Positions 34,504 to 47,500 of a stretch of DNA of 64,000 bases are shown in pieces (the first letter of the stretch is position 1; every line of letters starts with the position of its first letter). Origin of the DNA: Telopea speciosissima (lineage: Eukaryota > Streptophyta > Magnoliopsida > Proteales > Proteaceae); the NCBI RefSeq assembly GCF_018873765.1, contig NC_057919.1, positions 20,872,698-20,936,697 on the forward strand, written 5' to 3'. The notes beneath the pieces were generated by a model that was not told the DNA's origin, did no database searches, and worked only from the letters and a program-made list of their open reading frames with translations. Both the position numbers and the translations under genes were made by a program.

Positions 34504-37500
34504 ATGAAAAGTAAACGCCTAGTGGGTATTGGAGATAATGTTGGCAGAGTTTGTGGAGAGGAATCGAGGGTTAATCAGTTGAGAGGTGATCTCATGTTAG
34601 GCGATGTGATTTGGGTCAAAATCAATGGTTGTAGCTGGTGGCCTGGACAGGTGTGTAAATATTTCTTGGCAAGTTTGGTGAGATCTTTCTGGTGTATGGC
34701 TTCTAATGATGTCTGTTGGTACTGATGATTTCTTCTCCCCCCCCCCCCCCCCTTGGTAGGTTTTTGATGAGAACAATGTGAGTGATACTCTTAAACCCCA
34801 AAATCGAGTAGTGGGTGAAGTTCTCGTTCGACTTTATGGAAGCTATGAATAGTCAGTAGTCTTTTCCTTACTTGTTTGTTTTATGCCCTTGTTGGCTAAT
34901 ACAGCTAAATGGTTTAATAACTCTTGTATCTTTCCTGAAGCTTGTATGTGGACTCTACAAAATGCAGAGCTGAGTTTGAGAATGTGAGTGTTTAGAAGCA
35001 CTTATCTTCAGTTTAATGTTTATCATCAATCATCTTCTCTGCTGTAGCTGCTTATGGCTTTCATTTTTTCTTTTCACATAACTGTGCTGTAATCTGTCTC
35101 TCTGGATTCTATTCAGATTCTGAAAGAAAATAATGGTAGCTATAGTGAAACATTTGGGAAAGCCTTGGAGCAGGTAAATGTTTGTTCACCATGAGTGGAA
35201 GTTTCTTGCCTTGCTATTTTTGCATTTTCTCGACTAATAGTTTTGTCCTATCTTGTTGGTACGAGTATAGGAACTTTCTTGCATCAAATCTGCTAAAAAA
35301 TTGAAAAAGGGAGGTTCCGAGCCTAGAGGTTAGCCTATCTTTTTTGCAGGGTTCATGTTGTTCAACTTTCTCTACCAAGCTCTTTCTTGAACACTGTTAT
35401 GCAATGTATTTCTGCAATAGTTGGAATATAACAGCCTTTGAGAAGTAAATGATCTCCACAAATGGTACATTAAATCAGTATTGGACTATTGGGATGGCAA
35501 TGAAATTTCTGGGGAAGAACAATGTAACTCCAAGATGAATTTTGTAATGACATATATGCTAAAGTAAGCGATGGTACCACTGTGGGCTTTTGTTCCCAAG
35601 TTGCAGAGAACAAGCCAAACTAAAGCAATCTTTCTGGATTCACTCTGCCTTACAGCCTTGCTTCCATTGTAACAGCTGGTTCTGTATGCAATGGGAAAAC
35701 CATGGGGTGTAACCAGAATCCAAACTTTATGGAGATGAGGGGAATAGAAATATATTGGATCTCAAGCTTTGGATGGGATTCATTTGGTCCAGCAACTAGG
35801 TGCATTCATTGCTTAGACATTTAATCATTCATCATCCTTTTTTCTTTAAAGAGTGTAAAATGTTAGAAATGTCGGTGATTTGATCTTTCACATGCCTTGG
35901 TGAAGCACATGTCCTTGAAAAGTATAGTTAGAAGAACCCAGTACCTACTAATTATTTTATCTAAATATATTATTTTTTTTCCATTTTGTGTTGGCCAAAA
36001 TAAGTAAAACTTCACTTTGGTACCCTAAATAAGTATAAATCAACCATATGTGACATATTTTCTTCATCTGGATTATAAGTGCAATTAGGTTGTCTATTCA
36101 TATGTTGGTTTAGAGGGCGGGCCTTGGTGCAATGGTAAGGTTGCTCCATTGTGACCACTTTGGGTTCGAGTTTGGAAACAGCTTCTTTGTGAAAGCAGGG
36201 GTAAGGCTGCGTACATTATGACCCTCCCCAGACCCCGCAGTGGTGGGAGCCTCATGCACTGGGTATGCCCTTTTTTTTTATTCATATGTTGGTTTACCAT
36301 ATGGTCTTCAGAATAGTTCCAAGAGACTAACAATTAGTAGCCAACTTACTCTGCGACTCATTTACAGACGTCACTTTGTAAATATTAAGATAGAATACTA
36401 CTTTTACTCTCTGACATATTAATCTTGCCATTAGGTGATTTCATTATCACACTCCAATACTTCGGTAGAACACAATATATTTTACAAACTTATTCATTCT
36501 AATCTAGCTTTCATAACATAAATAAGTGCAGTCATGTTTTGGCTGGTACCACTCAGAGATTTTCTTCCTTAAATTGAGAAGATGTGATATTGTAACTGAA
36601 AATGTTCTCTCCCCACCCCCCCTTTTTTTGTTCTTCTCTTTCATAGGGAAACCTCCTAGACTTGAAGCTTCCAAAGTTGAAAAGTTAAAGCAACATCGAA
36701 CAAGAAGAACTCAGGAAGCAGATGGCCCAATTGTTGTCAGTGCCATGCCTTTCTTCTTTCTCTCCATCTTTGCATTTTTATTGTTTTTTATTTTATTTTT
36801 TGAGGATGTGTGTTTCTCAAACTTGAACTTTCAATTCAAGACTTCTTATCAAAACAATATAAATAAACTTGTATCAGACAGAGGGAACCCCTGGAATATT
36901 ACAGATGTAGAGCCCAGGTAAAAAGAGCAGTAAAGGACGATGGTGTTTCCAAGAATTCTAGAACTGAAGCTTCCATAGATCTGTTTCATTCTCCTACGTT
37001 ATTTAAGCATGTCACTTAAAACACTGATATTGCTTATGGAAAATACATATATGGGCTTGCTATCAGGTAAGGACTTCTCCAAGAAGACAACATGATATCA
37101 AGATGTCCCTGAAAAGAGTGAAGAGGGGAGAACTCGTCTCCAGAAAAGCAGGCGAGGAAGCTTCAGAAAATAACACCACAAAGCAAGATCCAGTTCAGGA
37201 GAAACTCAAAGCAAAAAGCCCAATCTCTGTAAGCTCACATGTTCTATTTATTTTCTAAACTCTTTTCCTTCCCAACATCTCCTTACACAGAGTCCATGGA
37301 TGAAGCTTCTACGAATTTACTCTTGCTTCATTCCCCTGCATTCTTCAAGCATGTCACTTTAAACACTGATATTGTTTATGGAAACAATATATTTGGACTT
37401 GCCATCAGGCAAAGAGTTCTCCAAGAAGACAACAAGATAATAGCAGACCTGGGAAACGAGTGAAGAGTGGAGAACTCGTCAAAAAAGCAGGGGAAGAATC

Positions 37501-39006
37501 TAAAAAAAATGGCACCTCAAAACAAAAACTAGCTCAGAAGAAACTCAAACCAAACAGCCCAAACTCTGTAAGCTCAACATTTTCCCCCCTTGTGTCCTTC
37601 ACAATGGCTTTCCCCTTAACCTTCCAGCAAGTCATGAGGCTTCTGTAATTTTGCTCTTGTTCATTCTCCTGTATTAAACACTGATTACTTAGGGAAACTA
37701 TAATATATGGACTTGCTATCAGGCAAGGTCTTCTCCAAGGAGACAACATGATAACAGCAGAACCAAGAAAAGAGTGAAGAGTGGAGAACTCGTTTCCAGA
37801 AAAGCAAGGGAGGAAGCTTCAAAAAATGACACCCCAAAGCAAAAACTAGTTCAGAAGAAAGCAAACAAACCAGAATCTGTAAGCTCACAAGTTTTTTGTT
37901 TTTTTTTTTTTATGTTTGTGTCCTTCACATGTTTTTTCTCCTTAGACTTCTTGGTTTTGCCATGAAGTCTACTGATTAAGTTTCTGTAAGTAAACTCTTG
38001 TTTCATTCTCCTGCATTCATCAAATTTGTTACCTTGAACACTAATATTACTTATGGAAACAATATTATATGGACTTGCTATCAGGCAACGGTTCTTTCGA
38101 GGAGACAACATGATAACAGCATAACACTGAGAGGAGTGAAGAGTGGAGAACTCACTTCTAGAAAAGCAAGGGCGGAAGCTTCAAAATATGACACCCCAAA
38201 GCAAGACATAAAGAAGAAGAAACTCAAATCGAACAGCCAAAACTCTGTAAGTTCCCATGTTTTTGTTTTTCCTACTTGTGTCCTTCACATTGTGCTTTCT
38301 CCTTGGGCTTCCTGGAGTTGCTAGAAATTCTAATGATGAAGCTTCTGTAAGTCTACTCTTGTTTCAATCTCCTTATTTTTTCAAGCATGCCACCCTTAAA
38401 ACACTGATATTGCTGATGGAAAAAATATTATATGGACTAGCTTACAATGTACTTTTTCCTAGCTCGAAAATCTGAGGTTGAAGCTTCCTGTAAATTAAGT
38501 TTCTCTTAAAACACTGATATTTCTTATGGAAACAATAAATATGTACTTGCTATCAGGCTAGAGGTTCCCCAAGAAGACAGCCAGATAACAGCAGAACTCG
38601 GAAAAGAGTTAGGAGTGGAGAACTGTTGTCTCAAAAAGCAGGGGAGGGAGCTTCAGAAAATGGCACCCCAGAGCCAGATCTAGTTCAGAAGAAGCAGAGA
38701 CCAAATAGTCCAAACTCTGTAAGCTCACATTTTTTTTCTTCTTCCTGTTGTTGGTTCCCCCCTCCTTTCTTTTAATGGTGTGTGCTCGCACGTGTGTTTC
38801 TTGCTACCATCCTTTAGTATTCCTTCTCTGATATATTGATCTATGAACTGTAATATCATTAGGTATTGAAAAAATCAGGACAATCTCAGGATTTGAGTGA
38901 ACGAAGAACGAGAGTAATGTTGAATCTTGGCCTCATTGCCCCTTGTGGATCTCCATTCCACAGAAATGGAATTGCGATGCCAAGTAACTTACTGGCTACT
39001 CCATGA
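34504..39006 (+). CDS. PWWP-domain protein with a five-fold duplicated internal exon
   Basis: Exons with good splice sites and consistent phase: 34504-34650, 34760-34851, 34941-34983, 35117-35173, 35271-35328 and 36647-36735. A less certain exon lies near 36914-36975, then come five duplicated exons between 37085 and 38718, and a terminal exon at 38863-39006 with TGA. The N-terminus holds LRGDLMLGDVIWVKINGCSW followed by WPGQ, the PWWP core, then VLVRLYGSYEY and LYVD. PWWP domains bind methylated histone tails and DNA, so a chromatin role is expected. The middle is Lys/Arg-rich. The end reads RRTRVMLNLGLIAPCGSPF, which seems conserved. Start: the first Met in the PWWP frame downstream of the acceptor-like region. 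Acceptor sites of the array exons are approximate. Confidence 0.8.
36113..36279 (+). mobile_element. Au SINE with 17-bp target duplication
   Basis: GGGCCTTGGTGCAATGGTAA, then GGGTTCGAG (B box region), AAACAGC, GGGTAAGGCTGCGTACA and GCACTGGGTATGCCC with a T9 tail are the landmarks of the tRNA-derived Au SINE. ATTCATATGTTGGTTTA is repeated exactly on both sides (36096-36112 and 36280-36296). It lies in a PWWP-gene intron in sense orientation and is well preserved. Confidence 0.95.
37085..38718 (+). repeat. Tandem array of five paralogous exons in the PWWP gene
   Basis: Five units encode related peptides of 46-48 residues at 37085-37228, 37427-37567, 37741-37878, 38103-38246 and 38575-38718. 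Each coding block is a multiple of three, free of stops in the shared frame, and followed by a GTAAG donor. The common pattern is DNSRTKKRVKSGELVSRKA, then EEAS, TPKQ, QKK and PNS. Flanking intron sequence is also duplicated (CACTGATATTGCTTATGGAA, then GGACTTGC and ATCAGGC). The period is about 310-360 bp, with a longer last spacing that holds an extra partial unit near 38330-38480. Confidence 0.85.
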
Positions 39007-41532
39007 TTTTGCTCCTTGGGTACAATGCCATTGGTGCTCTATATCCTCTATGATTTTGTACTGGATGTTAATGCGTATTTTCTTGGACTGCATGAATGGC
39101 ATGGGGAAATGGCTTGTGCTAAAGGTGAGCTATATCATATAAAACTTTAGTTCATTGACAACCTGCTTCGACTGTTGACTAATTTCTTCATATTTGTCTG
39201 ATCTCAAGGAAGGAGATGTTTTGGAAGGAGATGAATACTTCTCAAAGTTCAATGGCAACCTGTTTTGACTGTTTACTGATTTCTTCATATTTTTCTGATC
39301 TCCCTTTTCCTGTGATATTTTGGAAGGAGATGAATGCTTCTCGACAACAGGATGTATGCTTGATGAGGATTGTTTGAAATTGTAAACAGTTTTGAAAGTC
39401 TCGATGATTAATTAATTGTATGTTTAGAGGGAATTTTACTGGTTAGAACAATTCATTTTTTGAAGTTCTTGGACAAAGTTTCTTGTGACTCTCCTGGATA
39501 ATTGCACCCCTCAAAATCAAAGCTTAAATTAAAAATTAAAGTTTTTTTTTTTTTTGGGGGGGGGGGGGGGTGGTGGTTGGGGAGAAACTCGGAATTAAGT
39601 AACACTGTAAGTAGAAGGTTTCTTGAACTACTATTGTCTATTAAGGTGAAAGAAGGGTTTTATTGAAGTGGTGTTATGCTGGTGTACATTCCCAGGATCA
39701 GCTTGTAATTCATGCATTATAGACTGGGAGGGACTTGTCAAGGTCAGCCCGTCAGGATTTTAGAGGCAATATCATGAGAAAAACAGAAATTAATTAAAGG
39801 AAAATTCCTTCTCTCTACCATCAGATCTGATAGATAATCGATTGTAGAAAATGTCACTATTAGATAAATTAGCAACCGTGGGTTAATCCATACATTAATA
39901 GAGGTTCCTACCCCTACCTTCCAAGTTACAACAGATAAATTTCCTTAAAGAAGGGATAATATGGCTAAGACTATTCCAAACCTAGGAACCCTTCTTAGGT
40001 TTGAAACTAGCATTAAGGATACTAGTGTTGGGAAAATATTTGGATTTAAGGACTCTAGCTCATAAGGAAGATGAGTTTGAGACTAATTGCCAACCCAGTT
40101 TGGTTAATAAAGACTCGTTATGAATAGAAAACAGGACATTAAATAAGTGGGGATTGAAGCAAGGAAGGACTTGGGTGTTCTTTTGTTCCCAGAACCCAGA
40201 AGAATTGTTCTCAAGGAGAGTTATCAAACGTACTACGTAGCCATAACCTCCTTGCTTGGGACAACAAATGAATCTTCAAACAAGCCAATTTGATCAAGAG
40301 ATATCTTTTTCAAATGTAATTGAGAACAAATGAGACGCTTCGCCCCTACAATGTATTCTTACTAAAATAAATCTCTTTTTTCTCAAAGTTCACCTTCTGC
40401 CCAGCAATATCTTGCAATAAGCTCAGGAAGCTAAGGATGGCTTTGATAGTTTAAATATAAGAGAGATGGGCACGACAAAAAACAGAAACGTATCATTAGA
40501 AAAAAAACAAAACTTTATACCTCTGAACATATTTAAACTCCTATAAGCTGATAACAATCTAGACAATCCTTGCATGACTAAAATGAAAAAGGTGAGGACT
40601 TAAATGACACCTTTGTTGAATACCCTAGAAGGTTCAAACAAGTTAAAACTAGATCATTAAAGTTTGATTGAATATGTGATTGTTGACGATAGTTGGAAAA
40701 CTAGGTATTCTGACGCGACTTGTCTTTTAGAAAAACCTGGTAATTCGGTTTTGTCAAACCCGGTCAAGGCAAGTCACATTTTTTAAAATTTAATATAATA
40801 AATAAAAAAGTTAGTAAAAAATCAAAAAAAAAAAAAAAAAAAAAAACAACAGAAAAAATATGGGAAAAACCAAATAAAATAAGGAATCACATATCTATGC
40901 ATTTTGAGTTTATACCATTGAATAAAAGAAGGGAGTTGAAGAGTTGACGATTTCTTACTATTTTAGAATACAGATTTAGTAATTTACTCAACTCAGTTTC
41001 TAAGTGAACCAGCTTTATGATTTTTAAAAAAATGACTAAACTCATCGAGTTTGTCATGACTTGGATATAAATACTGAATCTTATTTGACTCGGACGATTT
41101 ATGACCCAGTCTCATCATTTTTTACCGTGACCTAGTCTACACGACACTTGATCAAGTTTTCCAAAATTTTGACTAGACTCGGGTGATTCGCACCAGTCAA
41201 GACCCGGTTTTCCAACCAAAAAACAAGAAAAAGAAAAAGAAAAAGAAAAAGATAAACAGCCCCATACAAAAAACCCAAGATCGAAACCGAGTCTTACCTT
41301 AATGGTTTGGTTTCGATTTGATTCGATTCATAAAAAAATCGATTCCGACTAACAAAAACGGACCGAACCGACCGTTTGACATCCCTTTTGGTGTATATGC
41401 CAAAACGAACTGATCACTGAGAATTCTTCAGCATCTGAATTCTGAGCACCGTGATGATATAGGCGAGACGATCAGATTGGAGGGATCTGGGACTTGAGCT
41501 TTTACCCTTTCCCGTCACACAAAAAGGTCGGC
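39007..41532. other. Region between the PWWP and AP4M genes
   Basis: No gene is seen. A T11G13-like run lies near 39542-39570 and A runs near 40827-40846. The 3' UTR of the PWWP gene and the promoter and 5' UTR of AP4M should fall at the two ends. An inverted-repeat unit lies at 40693-41218. Confidence 0.4.
40693..41218. mobile_element. MITE-like unit with ~16-bp inverted ends
   Basis: GTTGGAAAACTAGGT at the left is mirrored by GACCCGGTTTTCCAAC at the right, with two or three mismatches. The interior is AT-rich with CGACTTG and CCGGTC-type words and is non-coding. No target duplication was identified. Confidence 0.4.
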
Positions 41533-44500
41533 ATGATCTCGCAGTTTTTTGTTCTTTCGCTTAGGGGAGACAACATAGTGTTCCGTGACTGTAAGTCCTC
41601 CTTTCTCTGTTTCTACTCTGAATGATTTCCTATAAATCTCATTCAGCCCTGTGATCCTTTCGAAGGGGATTTTGTAGGGGTTTAAAACCCTCATTCTCGC
41701 ACTCGAAATCGGTTTTTGTGAACTTTTTTCTGTAGAATTTTTCTTTGTAGCGAGAGATCTCTCTAAATCTCTTCTTCTTCTATCTCTTTTCGTAATTTGC
41801 AATTTTGAAGATTTAATTTCACGGATCATGGTTATATTCATAATCAGTTGGGTTTCCGAAGCTTGCATTATGAACATCAAAATTTGTAAAGTGAAAAATT
41901 ACTTGGCATGGAAATGTCTCTCCAAAAAACTAGATCTTATTGGCAGTTTATTATGTTTTGCAACAACCGGCAATTGAACTTTTATATAACCACATTTTAA
42001 TTCAAGTCAGTGGCCTAGGACTATTGATCCTTACAATACTCGCGTCAATCTCAACAAGTTTGTCTGCGTTGACTACCCTGAGACTCATAAGAGAATAAGT
42101 TCAAACCTTGAATGAGAAGGGCAGTGGAGTGGGAGATGTCTAAACTAATGCACGTCTTTTTAAGATCAAAACGGATACATGGGGTGGCAATGACCTATTA
42201 GAGTCAATGATTCAATTGCCACTCATGGAGGATACTTTCCAAATGCCCATCATAAGTGCATACGGTTGGATTCTTTTCTTCACTCAACCGTGCCTAAATA
42301 CATTTCCTTGTTATTTATAAAATGAATAAGACAAATTGCAGCGAAATACAGAATAATTTTATAACTAGAAATTGATTTTCGTGAAAAATACTTTTCCATT
42401 GAAACAAATGATCCTTCGCAGATGAAATTGTCAATGGTAAAATTCCCAATGCTTCTGTTTGAGAAAGAACTGCACCTTGGAGGTGTTACCCTTCACTACC
42501 ACTCAGCTATATGTGAATCTTGATTCATCCTTGCCAAGAAGGGCAGCAATCTGAGAACCAAGGATAAAGACCCAGACCTTTCCCACCTCTATGATCATCT
42601 ATCTTCAATACTTATGGCAGTTATAGCTCTTTCCAGAAACTCCAAAAAAATGGGTGAATTGGGTAAATTTCCCAGTTGTTAAGGTTTCCTCTAGGAGCGG
42701 GAGGCCAAGATCTTGTTGATCCTTGAACCATCATGTAATCTTTTACAATGGCTGGTTTATCCACTACAATGCTGAACAAAAAGGCTGCATTGTACACCAG
42801 AAGTCATTCCAACCTTAAGTCCTGTCTTCATTACAACACATTTCTTCTGATTTCTTCAACAAAATGGTCCCTAGGTCTCATGATGCCTTTCTGTAAACTA
42901 GTTCCATGGCCAGAGCTTATCCCAGCTTTTTGATGAACCATGTGACTTATAGGCTGGATGTAGAACCTTACTTAGAATTTGTTAGATGCAGGAATTTCAA
43001 AGTTTCAAGTGTGTCACTTTCTTGCAGCCTAATTTGTAGATTAAAAAACATGTCACTATGTATATGTATGGGAGTGTCTGAATGACATCTCCATAGGTGT
43101 ATTTAGAACTTGCCACCTTTTAATTGCCCCTTGTCTTGTTCTCAACAGTTTTTTAAGTTAGGGGTATTAATGGGTTTTCAAAAATAATTTGAAAGTGATA
43201 TATCATTACATTATCAAAAGGTGTCATTGTCATTCACATATTTCAAGTACACACTTGAAATGACAATATTTACCCCCTTTGAAAACAATTTTGTGAAATA
43301 CTAAAAGGGCAAAAAATAAGTTTACGAATTATTTGACACTTTGAGGGGGTGTGATGGGTGTCAATAAGAAAATCCCTATATATATTTATGTCAGTCTTTA
43401 TTCCGAAACTTGTTTTGATAACTTCCTGATTTCTTCAGGCAGTTACTTCTGCATTCTGGTTGAGTTTTGGAGAAAATGGTGAAAATTAAGTCAGAATTGC
43501 AAATACTTAAAGATTTCAATTTCTTTATAGTCATGTTGTTCAAAACTTTAGTATTGACATTGTGAGTTGAAGAAAGCCACACTTTCTTGTTGAATACCAT
43601 TTCAACCGATCCGATGAAATTCTTGCAGACTCTTTTGATTCATATACGGAAAATTAGTTGTCTATTTTGTTAGTGAAGACAAAGTGAATTTGCTATTCAT
43701 TCTCTGAAAAAAGCTTCTTTATTAACATTTTGAGCATACTTGTCAAGGCATCACATAGGTGTTCTGGCTCTTTCTTGGGTCTAAGGTGACAGCATGCCTT
43801 GTTGACTCTTCATGAGTTTACATTGATTTATGTTTATTGTTTTTTTTTTTTTTTTTTTGATGAATATGCATATATTATATCCTATGCTTTGTTTATTATA
43901 TGTTGGTTATCTCATATTAGGTCATTATTAGCATAATTATATCATAATAAATTGATATGGCTGTTGCATTTAAGCATAATTATATAAAGTTATCATTGCT
44001 GTATTAAATATAGTCATATACTGCAAAGCCTAGAGCTCCTAGGCAGGCGCCCCTCCAACGCCTTGGGTCTCCTACTCTGCATGACAACTATGGTTTTGAG
44101 ATGGAAAAAGTCACACTTTTCATATTAAAAACCATTTATCTATAAAAAATATAGAATTTCTCAAGTTTAAGGACTCAATCTGGTGAAATTCTTGGAGATT
44201 CATTTTTATTTCGTTAAGAAAAATTAGTGGTATTCTATTCTTGGTAATTAAGTGAGACCTTAATTGATATTTTATCTAATCTACAGCTCATTTCTTATCT
44301 GACCTTGAAAATGGGAAAAAATACAGAAAAAAAAAAGAAAAAGAAAAAAAGATACTTAAACATCTATGCATGAGTTCTTTGTTGTCACTTAAATAGAGTC
44401 AGGTTTACTTTTCCTCTTCAATTATGTGATTTTCTAATTATTGTACTTTAAGTCTTGGAATTTTGTCTTGATTTTCTTGTGCTTTAGCTGGTGGACATCA

Positions 44501-47500
44501 CTTAATTTAGAACTTTGTACAGGTATGGTTTCACTCAGAAGACCTATATAACATAATAAATTTAGCATTATTTCTCTTTACATGAATACAGATCGTGGTG
44601 ATGTACCAAAAGGAAGTGCAGAGATATTTTTTCGCAAAGTAAAGTTTTGGAAGGAAGATGAAGAGGAGGCGCCACCTGTTTTTGTAGGTATTTTTTTCTA
44701 AATTGGTTAAAAGTTGATTTTTCCCAAGTACTTATAATGAATGAAGATAGGGTTTGGTGATGACTGACAATGGTAAACATGCAAGCTCATTAGTCCCCAC
44801 AAACCTTCCTAAGTAGTTTGCTGTTATCCAATTTTTCAGTAATTTCTTTGTCTAAGCAGACTGGGAAAGAAGTTTTGAAAATAGAGTGAACACGTGGAGT
44901 TGTCTATTCATTCTATTCGCCTTGTGCTTCAAACCATTGCTTCTTTCATTTTAAAATTTTACAAGATGTGTCCTGAAGGCGACTAATGTCACTACTTGTG
45001 GAAACCACCCATTTGAATTGGCCCTGTGGAAATAAAGATAGTTCCCATTATAATTATGGAAGAGACTACATAGACCCAAGGGACTCAGATGCGCTAAGTC
45101 AAGGATCAAGGAGTTGTATTGGCGGAGCCTTTGCTCAACTAAGCTTGGAGTTGGTTCTGTGCAGAGCTGCTTTTGGTTTATTTTTAATTGTTAGAGCTAC
45201 TTTTTGGTTCATTTTCATAGAATTTGGGTGGAAAATTCTGTGATCTCCATTTTTTACCATTTACAACATAGCTCTTTTATTGCAGTAACTTTAAATATAC
45301 CTTACAAAACTTAAAAAGAAAGAAAGAAAATGAATCTTTTGTTAGTGCTCTTGCTCCATCACAATGCACTAACATCTCATATTTGATTTGACATTCTCTC
45401 AATGACAATGGTATCTATAATCTTCATGTCTCCAGTCTTCATTACATATTCCTGTTTGATGCATTATTACTTGTGCTTCCTACATTGCTTATTTTTAGGT
45501 CCTAGTGTCCAAATAACCTGATGATTAACTAATTAAATTGCTCGTCTTTGTCTATTCTTCTTCTGAAACATATTGGCAATATTTTGTGTCCCCCATGTAT
45601 GATATGAATAGAACTTGGATGGGGTGAACTACTTTCACGTGAAGGTTGCTGGACTGTTATTCGTTTCGACGACAAGAGTTAATCTGTCACCTTCTCTTGT
45701 TTTGGAGCTGTTACAACGTACTGCACGTGTCATTAAAGATTACCTTGGCATTCTAAATGAAGATTCATTAAGAAAGAACTTTGTTCTTGTCTATGAGTTG
45801 CTTGATGAAGTCATTGTAAGTATTGCCTCATACCGTCTTGTTTTAGAATAATTTTTTTAGAGGCATGCCAAGTATTTGTTTCTGCATCTTTTTACTGTTT
45901 TCATGCTATTAAACTGTATAGTACATCTTTTTAACAGACCTTCTTGGCTAGTTAGCAATGTGGTAGTGTTTTCTGCAACAATACTGAAATAGTTGAGTTC
46001 TTATTCGATTATCCCATGAGGTGGCATGCATCTTGATCAGAAAGCCCATGTTTGTTTACTGCTTTAAATTCTTTGAAATGTCTGTATGATTCTCTGTTTA
46101 CAGTAGTTCTTTAGTATTTTTAGGGGCTGTTATATCTAGGAATGTGTAATTGCCTAGAAATTAGAATATATAGGGTTTTTTTTCGGGAAAGTGAAGTTCT
46201 GGGTACATGTGTGTGAAAAATGCCTACTTTATGTCCATATAACCATATTACTTATAAGAATGTGTGGAAGTTTAGAGTTCCCATGTGAAGTCAAAGATCT
46301 AAATTTTGCAAGTGATGTTTTGGGAGTTGTAATATGTGTTAATGATGTAACCGCGATCCCAGGAATGATGGTAGGGATTAATGGATTTATCTGGGAGGGC
46401 TCATTGCATGGAACTAAATCTTGGTCGAAATCTGCAGTTTCGACTGAGACAACTCGGTTTCGCAGCTAACTGAGACAAAACCTTAGGGGAGTTTAAAAAA
46501 TACCAAGTTTTGATTGGTTTTGACCAGTTTCGACAATATTCGGAAATTTCAATAGTTTCAACCAAAAAATACCAATTTCAACCAACCCTGTTTTGTTAGT
46601 TTCGACCAGCCGATCACATGTCGAGTTTTACCCAAAAAATACCAGGTTTCAACCTGGTTTCGACCAAATTTCGGTTTCTGGCTGGTCGAAACCTAGGTCG
46701 GCACCGAAATCTTTATCCTTCTCTCATTGTACGTATACAACCAAGGAGGGGAGGGGGGAGGGTTGGTTGAAAATAAAATTTTCATTCAATCATTTCCAGC
46801 TGAGCTTTACTCCTAGTTTCTTATCTTCTTCTTCTTCTTAATTTGATGTTCTTGTCTTCATTAGTTACTATTGGAGCTTGAGTTTGGCTCTTGGGAGCTC
46901 CTTTATAATATGCCTTATTTATGGCAACAAGAATGCCTGGGAGAAGTCATTGCAGCAAAGAACAAAGTAATGGTACTGCAACCTAAGGTTTCGAAATCCC
47001 AAATTTTGGTCAGTATGGGGCTATGGGTCCACAGATAACAAATAATAATAATTTAAAGGAACTGTGGCAATCTCGTAAATTCTGAGAACAGTTTAGGACC
47101 CTATTGGAATAAAGGAAAAAAGGATCTTGGGATGGAGGGGTAAATAATTTTAAGAGAAAAGGACTTTTCTGAAATTCAATTTAGAATAGGGGTAAAATAT
47201 AATCGTTTTGCAATATCAGGTGGTTTTGATTAATGGAGGACAATTCTGTCCTTTTCTACCTGCACATGCTTTTCCTCTCATTTCTCTTAATTCTGTTTGC
47301 CTTATGTACATGCTGTTCTGCTATTCTTTTTCTGCTATTGTGTATATTTAGTTTCTATTTTGTTTTCCTGTTTCTTTAACCACTTGCTAGGGTATTTTGG
47401 TCATTTTGTGAAACCAGTAGTCCCCATTATTGCATTTGTCAGACTTACAATCTCTTTGTAGACCAATACAAACTTGATAAGATCTTATTCTAACCTTTAA

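Noticed and set aside
41515-41880. 121-codon open frame on the minus strand
   Set aside because: It overlaps AP4M exon 1 and intron 1 in antisense. The plus strand encodes the clearly recognisable AP4M start, so this is a shadow.
44986-45243. 85-codon open frame in AP4M intron 2
   Set aside because: A GSRSCIGGAFAQ stretch recalls a cytochrome P450 heme-binding loop, but it is too short and its surroundings do not continue the family pattern. It may be a scrap of a captured gene; evidence is too weak.
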